Source: Hydrogenophaga palleronii_A | GTDB taxonomy: Bacteria > Pseudomonadota > Gammaproteobacteria > Burkholderiales > Burkholderiaceae_C | Assembly (NCBI RefSeq): GCF_031457455.1 | Contig: NZ_JAVDWU010000010.1 | Location: forward strand, 186,001 to 250,000 | Direction of reading: 5' to 3' | DNA length: 64,000 bases | Part shown: in pieces, positions 16,570-25,355 of the stretch | How the letters are laid out: each line of letters starts with the position of its first letter | How positions within the stretch are numbered: the first letter of the stretch is position 1 | Notes under the pieces: generated by a model | Database searches by the model: none | Told to the model about the DNA's origin: nothing | What the model saw: only the letters and a program-made list of their open reading frames with translations | Translations under genes and position numbers: made by a program

Positions 16570-17106
16570 TCAGGGCAGCACCCAGGTGGAGATGTCCAGC
16601 CCCACCAGCACGATGCGTTCAGCATCCGCCACTTGCACGGTGCCGCCGAACCCGCCCCAGCTCCCGGCCTCCAGTCGCATCCGCACCGTGGTTCGTTCGC
16701 CTGCACGCAGTGGGGGCAGCGCCACCTCGACATGGCCGGACGCGTCGGACTGCGCCGATGGCAGCATGTCCACCCGCGCGAAGCGGCCGAGGTAGGTCTC
16801 GTCGATGCCGATCCTGAGGCCTTCAAGCACCTGTGTGCCTGCGTTGTGCACACCCACCACCAGCTCGGTCTGCCCCCGGTGTCGAACCGTCCGAGGGTGT
16901 TCGACCGACAGCTCAACCCGGCCGGGACCGGTCTCGCTGGTGGCCGTGGCACGTGCCGTGGAAGGCCCCAACTGATCGAAGAGCGCCAGGACGGGCAACA
17001 AAGCCAGAACCGGAACACCAATGGCTTCCAGCCACCCCACACGCACCGCGCGCCGGAAAACAGGGGGGCCATCGGGCTCCGGGGAGCGAGAGGGACGACT
17101 GCTCAT
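16570..17106 (-). CDS. Hypothetical membrane-anchored protein with an Ig-like domain
   Basis: 178 residues. A single hydrophobic segment (~28-46, VGWLEAIGVPVLALLPVLALF) separates a short basic N-terminus from an extracytoplasmic region rich in beta strands (VELSVEHPRTV...VGVHNAGTQVLEGLRIGIDE) reminiscent of Ig-like/NEW3 domains. No enzymatic motif is visible. It lies 16 bp upstream of the DUF421 gene on the same strand, so the two membrane proteins probably act together, but the role is unknown. Confidence 0.7.
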   Translation of the reverse strand: MSSRPSRSPEPDGPPVFRRAVRVGWLEAIGVPVLALLPVLALFDQLGPSTARATATSETGPGRVELSVEHPRTVRHRGQTELVVGVHNAGTQVLEGLRIGIDETYLGRFARVDMLPSAQSDASGHVEVALPPLRAGERTTVRMRLEAGSWGGFGGTVQVADAERIVLVGLDISTWVLP

Positions 17107-17751
17107 ACGCGAGGGCCGGTGGCAGGGCGAGGCAAGGGGACAAGACGGCGCAGACAGGGTGCTTCACTCAACATGCGGACCTCCTGGCGCGTCACCAGAC
17201 GCAGGCCCGAGAGGGGCAATCTGCATGCCAGGAGGTGGCGAAAGCCGGGAAAACCGAATGCCGACCGGCGGTTGTGCTCGAGAACGGGCCTTCGTCAGTG
17301 GCAAACCGTCGGAAATTCGGGCGGCAAAGTTTGCACCATGCCTGCCCGCTGCCTGCAGTCCGTTGATGGGTCGCTCTGAGCACGGCGCATGGATGCTGGC
17401 ACGTTTTTCGCATCGGTGTTACATTAGCTGGTTCGCCTTGAGCGACTGGCCGCGTCGGGCCTTGCTGGCCTGATGCATGAACCCCGGCAGAGGGTTTGCC
17501 AGTCAAGCCCCTCCATGGCGAGCCATGCCAGCCCCGTGCCCTTGCAAGCCCGGCGCCGTGGCAATACCTCCCTCCTGTTGCCGATGCCCCTGCCGAGGCT
17601 CGAGCGCTGGTTCTGGCGGGGTGTGTCAACACCCTGTCAAATCCAGATGATTCAGTAGGGCACCCCGGCGCCAGGGGCTGCCAATGTGTTTTTTGTGGGC
17701 GTATGCGGTTTTGTGGCGGTTGCTGCGAACCCAGCCCTTCAGTGCTTTTTG
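17107..17751. other. Gene-free region upstream of the small protein and IF-1 paralogue
   Basis: No convincing coding frame. The right half (17400-17751) is full of short G+C-rich inverted segments and precedes an IF-1-type gene, so it may be a long structured 5' leader of the kind found on cold-shock genes. That is inference; no known riboswitch or thermosensor consensus was recognised. Confidence 0.4.
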
Positions 17752-18018
17752 ATGATTCATACGACAACGATTACAACGACGAGACTCTCGCCACTCACCC
17801 TGGGCAAGTACCGCATCGCGGCCTGCCCCCGTCTACTGCCGGGCGGATTGTTTGCCGCACAGGTGTCCATCGCCAGCGGCAGCGGCAGCGCATCCACTGC
17901 CCGCCTCATGCGCTTTGACAGCGCATTTCCCACACACGACGCGGCGGCCGACTACGCCATTGCGCAAGGCATTGACTGGGTGCACGACACCGCACGACAG
18001 TCGGTGCGACCGAACTGA
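17752..18018 (+). CDS. Small hypothetical protein upstream of an IF-1 paralogue
   Basis: 88 residues from ATG 17752 (an upstream ATG at 17686 is also possible). The sequence TLGKYRIAACPRLLPGGLFAAQVSIASGSGSASTARLMRFDSAFPTH-, followed by an A-rich helix, looks like a compact alpha-beta protein similar in style to short hypothetical proteins linked to cold-shock genes in betaproteobacteria. It lies 27 bp upstream of the IF-1 gene on the same strand, suggesting co-transcription. Function unknown. Confidence 0.6.
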   Translation: MIHTTTITTTRLSPLTLGKYRIAACPRLLPGGLFAAQVSIASGSGSASTARLMRFDSAFPTHDAAADYAIAQGIDWVHDTARQSVRPN

Positions 18019-18045
18019 CCGATACTTCAGGAAAAGGAAATCACC

Positions 18046-18300
18046 ATGGCCAAAGAAGAACTGATTGACATGATGGGCATCGTCAACGAAGTGCTGCCAG
18101 ACACGCGGTTTCGCGTGACGCTGGACAATGGGCACCAGTTGATCGCCTATTCGGCTGGCAAGATGAAGAAGAACCACATCCGCATCCTGGCGGGTGACCG
18201 GGTTTCTCTGGAACTCTCGCCCTACGACCTCACCAAGGGACGCATCAACTTCCGCCACATCGAAGGCCGCGGCCCGATGGTGCCGCGCAAGCCGCGTTGA
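18046..18300 (+). CDS. infA: Translation initiation factor IF-1 (paralogue)
   Basis: 84 residues with the complete S1/OB fold of IF-1: MAKEELIDMMGIVNEVLPDTRFRV, HQLIAYSAGKMKKNHIRILAGDRV, and SPYDLTKGRI. It is slightly longer than the 72-residue ribosomal-operon IF-1 and has a basic tail (GPMVPRKPR). IF-1 binds the 30S A site during initiation. It lies far from ribosomal-protein genes, so it is probably a second, condition-specific copy. An AGGAAAAGG stretch upstream serves as ribosome site. Confidence 0.92.
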   Translation: MAKEELIDMMGIVNEVLPDTRFRVTLDNGHQLIAYSAGKMKKNHIRILAGDRVSLELSPYDLTKGRINFRHIEGRGPMVPRKPR

Positions 18301-18354
18301 ACCTGGACGGTTGAGCAGGCCCGGGCGCTCGCCCGGCCACGCTCCCCGGGGGCC

Positions 18355-19158
18355 TCACATACCCATGCCCCCATCCACCGGCAAGCCCACGCCGGTGATG
18401 AACCTGGCCGCGTCCGAACACAGGAAGGCCACGGCATCGGCCATTTCTTCCGCCGTGCCCAGGCGCCCCAGCGGCGTCTGATCGACGATGGCTGCCACCG
18501 CTGCCTCGGGTGAGGCAAACAGGCCGGCCGCCACCACGTCGCTGGCGAGCTTCATGCCCATGTCGGTGGGCACCAGGCCCGGATAGATGGCGTTCACCCG
18601 CACCCCATAGCCCAGCTTGCCCGACTCCATGGCCGCCACGCGCGTAAGGCGGTCCACCGCCGATTTGGTGGCCGAGTAACCGGCAATCGCGGGAAACGCG
18701 ATGGTGGCCGCTACGGAGGCGATGTTCACCACCACGCCCCCTTTACCGGCTTCGCCCCCCGGGCGCATCACACGAAACGCATGCTTGAGGCCCAGGGCGG
18801 TGCCCACGATGTTCACGTCCAGCATGCGGTGCAAGGCGTCGGTGTCCAGGTCGACCAGCAAGGCGGTTTCTTCGATGCCGGCGTTGTTGATCAGGATGTC
18901 AAACCCCCCGAACTCGCCCAGCATGGCGTCAGCGGCCACGAGCCACTGGGCCTCATCGGTCACGTCCAGCTCGATGAACGCCACTTTGCCCCCGACCGCC
19001 CCGAGTTCGCGCGCGATCTGCCGGCCTTCATCCACCCGCACATCGCCGATCATCACCGAGGCCCCCGCCTGCACCAGGCCCTGAGCCATGGCCGCGCCCA
19101 GGCCGCGAGCGCCGCCCGTGACCAATGCCGTTCGTCCCTTGAGGTTGAATGCCGACAT
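18355..19158 (-). CDS. Short-chain dehydrogenase/reductase (SDR)
   Basis: 267 residues. The cofactor motif TGGARGLG (14-21), NNAG near 92, and the catalytic YSATK near 162 mark a classical SDR; the sequence ends in FITGVGLPVDGGMGM. D-type residues after strand 2 (GDVRVDEG) suggest NAD rather than NADP. The substrate is not evident; context (patatin-like gene next on the strand) hints at lipid or hydroxyacyl metabolism but does not settle it. Start has an AGGAG site. Confidence 0.88.
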   Translation of the reverse strand: MSAFNLKGRTALVTGGARGLGAAMAQGLVQAGASVMIGDVRVDEGRQIARELGAVGGKVAFIELDVTDEAQWLVAADAMLGEFGGFDILINNAGIEETALLVDLDTDALHRMLDVNIVGTALGLKHAFRVMRPGGEAGKGGVVVNIASVAATIAFPAIAGYSATKSAVDRLTRVAAMESGKLGYGVRVNAIYPGLVPTDMGMKLASDVVAAGLFASPEAAVAAIVDQTPLGRLGTAEEMADAVAFLCSDAARFITGVGLPVDGGMGM

Positions 19159-19317
19159 GAGTTGCTCCTGTGTGGTGTGGTGTGTGTCGCACCTGAAGTA
19201 CGCCTCAAATCCACGACTTTATCCATCGGGAAATCCTTTAGCGTACAGAGCCTGTCGGATTTGACACCGCCGCGCGTCGGCTGGACGACGCCCTTGCTCG
19301 CAGCGGCGAAGGGTTGC

Positions 19318-20352
19318 TCAGCCAAACAAAAGCTTCAGATCGGCCGAACTGCGTTCACCCACGTCGGAAAAATGTTCCAGCAGCCAGCGCTGTCCGTGTT
19401 CCCGACCAAGGGTGAACAGCATCTCGAAAAAGCGCTGCCCTGCCGCCGCCTTGGTCTCAGACCCCAGTTCGCGCATCACATCGCCAGGCTCGATGGCGTG
19501 GAACCTGGCTTGCGCCAGGCGGCTTTCCAGCGCTCCCCGGCGCCACCGGGGGGTATCCATGGCCCGCGATCGCAGTTGGGCAATCAGGCGCATCTCGCGC
19601 AAAAACGTGGCGTTGAAGGCCAGTTCCATGGTGCGCTGGTCGATGTCCTTTGCCGATTTTGGTGTTTCGCCCCACGTCAGCGGCGTCAGCAACACCATCA
19701 GCGTGTCACGCGCCTGGCAGTCGAGCAGCAGCGGATAGACGGCGGGGTTGGCCGCGTAGCCGCCGTCCCAATGCGGCTGGCCGTCGATCAGCACGCTGCG
19801 GTGCAGGCGTGGCAGGCAGGCCGAGGCCAGCAGCGCGTCCAGGCCGATTTCCGGGTTCTGGAACAGGCGCAGCTGGCCGGAGTTGGCTTCGGTGGCCGCG
19901 ATGAACAGCTTCACCGGCGATCGGGTGCGCAGCTGATCAAAATCGATCTGGGCCTTGAGCACATCGCGCAGCGGGTTGTGGTCGAAGGGGTTGAGCTGTT
20001 CCGGGGACAGGTAGTGCGTCCACTGCAGCATTAGCCGCATGGCGGGCGCGAGCCGAAAGCCCAGGCCGTCTGCCGTGGGCACGGCGCCTTCGAAGGGCAG
20101 GCTGTTGGCCACGGCGGTCCAGAAGCTGCGCAGGGCCTCCCTCGCCCCTTCATTGCCGCCGCTCATCAATCCCTGGGCCATCACCACCGCGTTCATCGCC
20201 CCGGCGCTGGTGCCGCTCACCCCATCAAATCGAAGTCGCCCGTCCTCCAGCAAGGCGTCGAGCACGCCCCAGGTGAGCGCGCCATGGGCGCCGCCGCCTT
20301 GCAGGGCCAGGTTCAGCGTGGGTGGGGTGTCCGTTTGCCAGGGCAGTCGCAT
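19318..20352 (-). CDS. Patatin-like phospholipase
   Basis: 344 residues with the patatin catalytic dyad: oxyanion loop LQGGGAHGAL (~17-26), nucleophile elbow GTSAG (~46-50) and the aspartate in DGGY (~185). It likely hydrolyses acyl esters of phospholipids or storage lipids; no signal peptide is seen, so it should be cytosolic. It is the typical length for bacterial single-domain members with a helical C-terminus. It lies ~110 bp from aroG and ~160 bp upstream of the SDR gene. Confidence 0.9.
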   Translation of the reverse strand: MRLPWQTDTPPTLNLALQGGGAHGALTWGVLDALLEDGRLRFDGVSGTSAGAMNAVVMAQGLMSGGNEGAREALRSFWTAVANSLPFEGAVPTADGLGFRLAPAMRLMLQWTHYLSPEQLNPFDHNPLRDVLKAQIDFDQLRTRSPVKLFIAATEANSGQLRLFQNPEIGLDALLASACLPRLHRSVLIDGQPHWDGGYAANPAVYPLLLDCQARDTLMVLLTPLTWGETPKSAKDIDQRTMELAFNATFLREMRLIAQLRSRAMDTPRWRRGALESRLAQARFHAIEPGDVMRELGSETKAAAGQRFFEMLFTLGREHGQRWLLEHFSDVGERSSADLKLLFG

Positions 20353-20460
20353 GTCGGTTGTTCAAAACGATGGAACTGGCCATGGTCGCATGCTTGACGG
20401 CGGTCAATGTGAGGAACGGTACACCAGGCGCCCAAGGCGACGCGCAGGCTCCCAGCGGCA

Positions 20461-21558
20461 TCACTCTCTCCTGCGCGCGCGCACCGCCTTGGCAAGCTCT
20501 ATCAGCACCGGCACCGTCTGATCAAAGCCGATGCAGGCGTCGGTCACGCTCACACCCTCCAGGAGCGCCTGACCGGGCACGATGTCCTGCCGCCCTTCGT
20601 GCAGATGGCTCTCGATCATCAGCCCAGTGATGCGGTGGTCGCCGGCGGCGATCTGCCGCGCCACGTCGGTCGCTACCTCGATCTGCCTGCGGTGCTGCTT
20701 GCTGCTGTTGGCGTGCGACACGTCGATCATCACTTGCTCGCGCAGGCCGGCGGCCTTGAGCACGGCGCAGGTGGCGTTCACATCGTCTGCACTGTAGTTC
20801 GGTGCTTTGCCGCCGCGCAGGATGACGTGGCAATCGGCGTTGCCGCGTGTCTCAAAGATGGCGGCCTGCCCCATCTTGGTCATGCCCATGAAGGCATGGG
20901 GGGCCTGCGCGGCCAGAATCGCATCGCTGGCCACCTTGACGCCGCCGTCGGTGCCGTTCTTGAAGCCCACCGGGCAGCTCAGGCCGCTGGCGAGCTGGCG
21001 GTGGCTTTGGCTCTCGGTGGTGCGCGCGCCGATGGCGCCCCAGCTCACCAGGTCGCTGATGAACTGCGGGCTCAACAGATCCAGGAATTCGGTGCCCACG
21101 GGCAGGCCCAGCGCCAGCACATCGAGCAGCAACTGGCGAGCCATTTCCAGGCCCTCGTTGATGGCGAAACTGCCGTCCAGGTGCGGGTCGTTGATGTAGC
21201 CCTTCCAGCCCACCGTGGTGCGTGGCTTTTCAAAGTACACGCGCATGACGATCAGCAGCTCGCCAGCGAGCGCGTCGGCCTGTGTCTTGAGCAGGCGCGC
21301 GTAGGCCATGGCCTGGTCGTGGTCGTGGATGGAGCAAGGCCCCACCACCACGATCAGGCGGTCGTCGCGCCCGTGCAGCACCTGCGAGATGGCCTTGCGG
21401 CTGCTTTCCACCAGTGCCTGCGCCTCGTCTGGCGCGGGCAGCCACTCCTGCAGCAGCGCGGGCGTGATCAGGGGGCGCACCGCGCCGATGCGCAGGTCAT
21501 CGATGCGGGTGGTGTCGTGTGTGGACAGGGCGGTGGTGGGATGGACGTGCTGGGTCAT
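20461..21558 (-). CDS. aroG: 3-deoxy-7-phosphoheptulonate (DAHP) synthase, class I
   Basis: 365 residues matching the E. coli AroF/G/H class: GPCSIHD, VMRVYFEKPRTTVGWKG, GAIGARTTESQSHRQLASGLSCPVGFKNGTDG, HVILRGGKAPNY and the C-terminal SVTDACIGF. It condenses PEP and erythrose-4-phosphate, the first step of the shikimate pathway. The N-terminal DDLRI segment, part of the feedback site, resembles AroG (Phe-sensitive) more than AroF, but the effector specificity is not certain. Confidence 0.95.
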   Translation of the reverse strand: MTQHVHPTTALSTHDTTRIDDLRIGAVRPLITPALLQEWLPAPDEAQALVESSRKAISQVLHGRDDRLIVVVGPCSIHDHDQAMAYARLLKTQADALAGELLIVMRVYFEKPRTTVGWKGYINDPHLDGSFAINEGLEMARQLLLDVLALGLPVGTEFLDLLSPQFISDLVSWGAIGARTTESQSHRQLASGLSCPVGFKNGTDGGVKVASDAILAAQAPHAFMGMTKMGQAAIFETRGNADCHVILRGGKAPNYSADDVNATCAVLKAAGLREQVMIDVSHANSSKQHRRQIEVATDVARQIAAGDHRITGLMIESHLHEGRQDIVPGQALLEGVSVTDACIGFDQTVPVLIELAKAVRARRRE

Positions 21559-21689
21559 GGTGCCGCGATTGTCGCAGTCGAATGTTTCAGGACTTCACTC
21601 CCTTGCCCCTCTGGGGCGAGGGTTAGGGCGAAGGGCAGGCGCTTGCAGAAGCACCGGTCGACGAACGCTGCACGGGTCAGGCAGGCCGC

Positions 21690-22592
21690 TCAATCGAACA
21701 CACCAGGCTGCTCCCGCAGATAGCGGTGCAGCGCGTCAATCGCCAGGCGCACCTTGGCAGGCTGGGCATCGCGCTGCGGTGTCACGGCCCAGATGTCGAG
21801 TGTGGGTGATTGCCATTCGGGCAGCAGGCGCACCAGCCGGCCGGCGGCCACGTCGTCGTGCGCGTCGATGCTGCCCAGCATGGCCACACCCAGTCCACCC
21901 ACACACATCTGCTGGATCGAGAGCTGGTTGTTACTGGAAATGCGCGGCTCCAGCCGCATGGCGCGCTGTTCGCCATGGGGGCCGCGCATGTCCAGTCGAA
22001 GGGCACCACTGTCGTTGGCAAAGCCCAGCCATTGCAGCGAAGGCAGGGTGTCGATCAACACCGGCGCACCGTGCCGTTCCAGCCAGCCGGGCGCGGCGCA
22101 CAACCACCACTGCAAAGAACCCAGCCGGCGCGCCGCCCAGTTGGAGTCGGCCAGCGAGCCGAAGCGGATCGCCAGGTCCACCCGGGCGTTGATCAGGTCG
22201 ATGCTGGCGTCGTCCACCAGCACGCGCAGCCGCAAGGCGGGGTGGCGCGCCAGCAAGTCACCCAGGGCGGGCTCCACATGGCGCGCAAAACCCACCGTGG
22301 TGGACATGCGCAACACGCCGCTGGGCGCATCCCGGGTCGCCACCAGTTCGGCGCGGGCCTGTGCGGCGGCTTGCACCATGGCCGCACAGTGCAGGTGCAC
22401 ACGTTCGCCCGCCTCGGTCAGCGCGAGTTTGCGGGTGGAGCGGTGCAGCAGGGTCACGCCGCCTTCGCGCTCCAGCTGCCGCACCTGCTGGCTCACCGCC
22501 GAAGGGCTCATGCCCAGCGCACGGGCGGCGCCGCTCATGGAGCGGTGCTGCACCACGGTGGCAAACACCGCCATGCGTTTGAGATCGTCCAT
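21690..22592 (-). CDS. LysR-family transcriptional regulator (divergent from the NmrA-like oxidoreductase)
   Basis: 300 residues from ATG 22592: N-terminal winged helix (FATVVQHRSMSGAARALGMSPSAVSQQVRQLEREGG) and a LysR co-inducer domain. The earlier ATG at 22631 would add 13 atypical residues. It is divergent, ~100 bp apart, from the oxidoreductase gene, the normal LysR-target layout, so it probably controls that gene and itself. The effector is unknown. Confidence 0.9.
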   Translation of the reverse strand: MDDLKRMAVFATVVQHRSMSGAARALGMSPSAVSQQVRQLEREGGVTLLHRSTRKLALTEAGERVHLHCAAMVQAAAQARAELVATRDAPSGVLRMSTTVGFARHVEPALGDLLARHPALRLRVLVDDASIDLINARVDLAIRFGSLADSNWAARRLGSLQWWLCAAPGWLERHGAPVLIDTLPSLQWLGFANDSGALRLDMRGPHGEQRAMRLEPRISSNNQLSIQQMCVGGLGVAMLGSIDAHDDVAAGRLVRLLPEWQSPTLDIWAVTPQRDAQPAKVRLAIDALHRYLREQPGVFD

Positions 22593-22695
22593 TGTGAAGT
22601 ACAGCTTAAAAGAAAACGCCAATTTGGCCATCTACCGGGCCTATTTGCAAGCCCATACCATTCAACCTATCGTCAACACCCACACAGGAAACACC

Positions 22696-23337
22696 ATGAA
22701 AGTCACCCTTATCGGCGCCACCGGCTTTGTCGGATCGGCCGTGCTCGCCGAACTGCTGCAACGCAACCACCAGGTCACCGTGCTGGCGCGCGACCCCGCC
22801 AAGATCGCGCCACAGGCCGGCCTTACCGTCGTGAAAGGCGATGCACAGGACGCCGCCCAGGTGCAAGCCGCCGTGGCAGGCCAGGATGCGGTCGTCAGCG
22901 CCTACAACCCGGGCTGGGGCAACCCCGAGATCTACAGCGAGTTCCTCAAAGGCACACGTGCCATCCACGCCGGCGTGAGCCAGTCGGGCGTGCGCCGCTT
23001 GCTGGTGGTGGGCGGGGCGGGCAGCTTGTTCGTGGCACCTGGCGTTCAACTGGTGGACACGCCGCAGTTTCCCGAGGAATGGAAGGCGGGTGCCCTGGCC
23101 GCCCGCGACGCGCTGAACTTCATTCGCGAAGAAAGCGCGCTGGACTGGACCTTCCTGTCGCCGCCCATCATGCTGCAGCCCGGCGAGCGCACCGGCCAGT
23201 ACCGCCTGGGCACGGAGGCACCACTGATGAATGGCGACGCCCCGGGGCAGATTTCGGTGGCCGATCTGGCCGTGGCCATCGTGGACGAGCTGGAAACCCC
23301 GCAACACGTGAAGCAGCGCTTCACCGTGGCGAACTAA
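22696..23337 (+). CDS. NAD(P)-binding oxidoreductase, NmrA/atypical SDR type
   Basis: 213 residues: N-terminal IGATGFVGSAV (residues 6-16) is the Rossmann motif of atypical SDRs; VSAYNPGWGNP and LDWTFLSPPIML follow the NAD(P)-binding/BlvR-like pattern, and no YxxxK catalytic pair is evident. Such proteins act as flavin reductase-like or redox-sensing enzymes. An AGGAA ribosome site precedes ATG. Likely regulated by the divergent LysR protein. The 3' side runs into a dispersed repeat. Confidence 0.85.
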   Translation: MKVTLIGATGFVGSAVLAELLQRNHQVTVLARDPAKIAPQAGLTVVKGDAQDAAQVQAAVAGQDAVVSAYNPGWGNPEIYSEFLKGTRAIHAGVSQSGVRRLLVVGGAGSLFVAPGVQLVDTPQFPEEWKAGALAARDALNFIREESALDWTFLSPPIMLQPGERTGQYRLGTEAPLMNGDAPGQISVADLAVAIVDELETPQHVKQRFTVAN

Positions 23338-23412
23338 AACACCCCCGCGTCGCTACGCGCCACCCCCTCAAAGGGGGCGATACCTGTGGCCCGGCGAAGC
23401 CGGTTCCACGGT
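23336..23412. repeat. Dispersed repeat copy between the oxidoreductase and exonuclease genes
   Basis: In reverse orientation it has the same module order as the copy at 44.95-45.02 kb: GGAACCGGCTT, GCCGGGCCAC, GTATCGCCCCC, then a CCCCC/GGGGG palindrome and a GCG-rich arm. It supplies the last codons of the exonuclease gene. Confidence 0.75.
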
Positions 23413-24069
23413 ATCTCTGGAATGGGGCACTGCGCTCTGACTTGATGGAGAACCGTTGTGAACCAGGGCGCCCGGTCCGAGCAGTTTGGACAGGGCTTTC
23501 TTGGCGCAGCGCTGCAGCTTCATCAGGAAGCCGTGATCTGGGTCGGCCACACCGTGTCTTGCGCGAAGGTCGTGCTGGATGCGTGCGAGCAACTCCGTCG
23601 CCATCTCTGCGTCGGCCAGCGCCCGGTGTGCTCGGCCCGTGCGTGGCAGCTGGAACCAGTCCACCAGCGTGCCCAGCTTGTGGCTGGGCACCTCCGGGTA
23701 CAGCCGGCGTGAGAGCAGCACGGTGCAGGCAAACGGGTGTGGCGCCGGCACGCCGGCGCGCGCCAGTTCGGCGCGCCAGTAGCGCTGATCGAAGCCGGCG
23801 TTGTGCGCCACCAGGGGCGTGTCGCCCACGAAGCGCGCGGCGTCTGCCATCACCGCCTCGGCAGGCGGGGCCTCGGCGATCATGGCGTTGGTGATGCCGG
23901 TGAGTTGGGTGATGAAGGCCGGGATGCGCACGCCCGCGTTCATCAGGCTCTGAAAACGGTCCACCACCCGCCCGCCCTCGGTGAGCACGATCGCCACCTC
24001 CGTGGCGCGATCGCCCATGCTGGGCGAGATGCCGGTGGTTTCGAAGTCGATGACGGCAATGCGGGTCAT
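23368..24069 (-). CDS. DnaQ-like 3'-5' exonuclease
   Basis: 233 residues. DEDDh exonuclease motifs: Exo I IDFETTG (~6-12), Exo II HNAGFDQRYW (~91), Exo III with H-RALADAEMA (~148-158). It resembles the proofreading subunit of polymerase III or stand-alone family members. The core ends near residue 190; the remaining tail is low-complexity and its last ~20 codons are encoded by a dispersed intergenic repeat. A GTG at 24081 overlapping the yjdM stop is an alternative start. Confidence 0.88.
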   Translation of the reverse strand: MTRIAVIDFETTGISPSMGDRATEVAIVLTEGGRVVDRFQSLMNAGVRIPAFITQLTGITNAMIAEAPPAEAVMADAARFVGDTPLVAHNAGFDQRYWRAELARAGVPAPHPFACTVLLSRRLYPEVPSHKLGTLVDWFQLPRTGRAHRALADAEMATELLARIQHDLRARHGVADPDHGFLMKLQRCAKKALSKLLGPGALVHNGSPSSQSAVPHSRDTVEPASPGHRYRPL

Positions 24070-24077
24070 GGCCGGGT

Positions 24078-24431
24078 TCACGCCTTTTTCAGGAACGCCG
24101 ACTTCAGCAGCATGGGACCCAGATCGGTCTTGCAGTCCACGTTGTGACCGTCGTTGCCATCCACCAGCCGGATCCCCTTGATCTTGCTGCCCTTCTTGAG
24201 CAAGGTGGACGACCCCTTGATCTTCAGGTCCTTGACCAGGATCACCGAGTCGCCGTCGGCCAGCGGATTGCCGTTGGCGTCTTTCACGGCGCCGTCGCCA
24301 GGGGCCTCGTCTTCAGCACCCGCGGCCGCCTGCGACCACTCGAATGCGCAGTCCGGGCAGACGAAGTTGTCGCCGTCGGGGTAGGTGTTTTCAAGGCCGC
24401 ATTGCGGGCAGGCGGGGGTGGTGTGGGGCAT
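24078..24431 (-). CDS. yjdM: YjdM/PhnA-family zinc-ribbon protein
   Basis: 117 residues. N-terminal zinc ribbon CPQC...CPDC (residues 8-11 and 25-28), then the conserved PhnA domain (DANGNPLADGDSVILVKDLKIKGSSTLLKKGSKIKGIRLVDGNDGHNVDCKTD read in pieces: VKDLKIKGSS and KGIRLVDG). Despite the old phnA name, it is not an established phosphonate enzyme. Overlaps or abuts the exonuclease start, implying coupled translation. Confidence 0.93.
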   Translation of the reverse strand: MPHTTPACPQCGLENTYPDGDNFVCPDCAFEWSQAAAGAEDEAPGDGAVKDANGNPLADGDSVILVKDLKIKGSSTLLKKGSKIKGIRLVDGNDGHNVDCKTDLGPMLLKSAFLKKA

Positions 24432-24520
24432 GTTGCGCGTCGGAGCCGGAAAGGGGATCGAAGGCTCCGATGGTAGTGGACCGCCCCACGCCGGCCCTGA
24501 CGCAAATCAGACCAGGCTGA

Positions 24521-25186
24521 TCACTTCACCTCGGTCGCGAACTGCTCCAGCGGGCGACGCACCTTCTTCAGGTTCACCAGCCAGTCGCCTTCTTCGGCGC
24601 GATAGCCCAACGGCACGATGGCCACGCTGCGCAGGCCGCGTTCTCGCAGTTGCAGGATCTCGTCGAGTTTGGCTGGCTCGAAGCCTTCCATGGGCGTGGC
24701 ATCCACTTCTTCAAAGGCGGCGGCAATCAACGCTGCACCCAGGCCGATGTAGGCCTGGCGGGCGGCGTGCTCGAAGTTGACCTCGGCGTCGCGCTGCGGG
24801 TAGGCCTTGAGCAGCATCTGGCGGTAGTTTTCCCAGCCTTCGTTAATGAAACCGCGCTTCTCGTTCGTCAGGTCGAACATGTGGTTGATGCGCTCGGGCG
24901 TGTAGTTGTCCCAGGCGGCGAACACCAGCAGGTGCGAACCGTCGGTGATCTGCGCCTGGTTCCAGGCGATGGGCTGGATCTGCTCGCGCACGGCCTTGCT
25001 GGTGACGACGATGATCTCAAAGGGCTGCAGACCGCTGGAGGTGGGCGCCAGGCGCGCGGCCTCGATGATGCGGTCCACCTTGTCTTGCGGCACGGCCTTG
25101 GTGGCGTCCATTTTCTTGGTGGCATAGCGCCATTGCAGCTTGTCGAGCAGGACGGGGGCGTGGGTGGGTTGCGACAGATCGCTCAT
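24521..25186 (-). CDS. NAD(P)H-dependent nitroreductase-family flavoprotein
   Basis: 221 residues from ATG 25186, preceded by GGAGAGAAC. FMN-binding features of the NfsB/NTR family: RYATKKMD near 19, RLAPTSSGLQPFEI near 45, and ALIAAAFEEVDATPMEGF near 150. It transfers two electrons from NAD(P)H via FMN to quinones or nitroaromatics. The sequence closely follows the NfsB pattern, but the physiological substrate is unknown. Stands alone. Confidence 0.9.
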   Translation of the reverse strand: MSDLSQPTHAPVLLDKLQWRYATKKMDATKAVPQDKVDRIIEAARLAPTSSGLQPFEIIVVTSKAVREQIQPIAWNQAQITDGSHLLVFAAWDNYTPERINHMFDLTNEKRGFINEGWENYRQMLLKAYPQRDAEVNFEHAARQAYIGLGAALIAAAFEEVDATPMEGFEPAKLDEILQLRERGLRSVAIVPLGYRAEEGDWLVNLKKVRRPLEQFATEVK

Positions 25187-25355
25187 GGGTGTTCTCTCCG
25201 ATGGGATGGCGCCCACACAGCATGGGCGGACGGGCGATCTTGCCGCAGTGCAGCAAAGGCTGCCGGCTGCCGCTCAGAAAACGGAACGGCGTGGCCCCAA
25301 GCGTAGCGCGCTCAGCGCGCTTCGGCGGGATCGGGTATATGCGCGGCGCGGTAAA

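Noticed and set aside
20461..21689. A leader-peptide attenuator upstream of aroG
   Set aside because: Between the LysR stop and the aroG start no short Phe/Trp/Tyr-rich frame or terminator/antiterminator pair was found.
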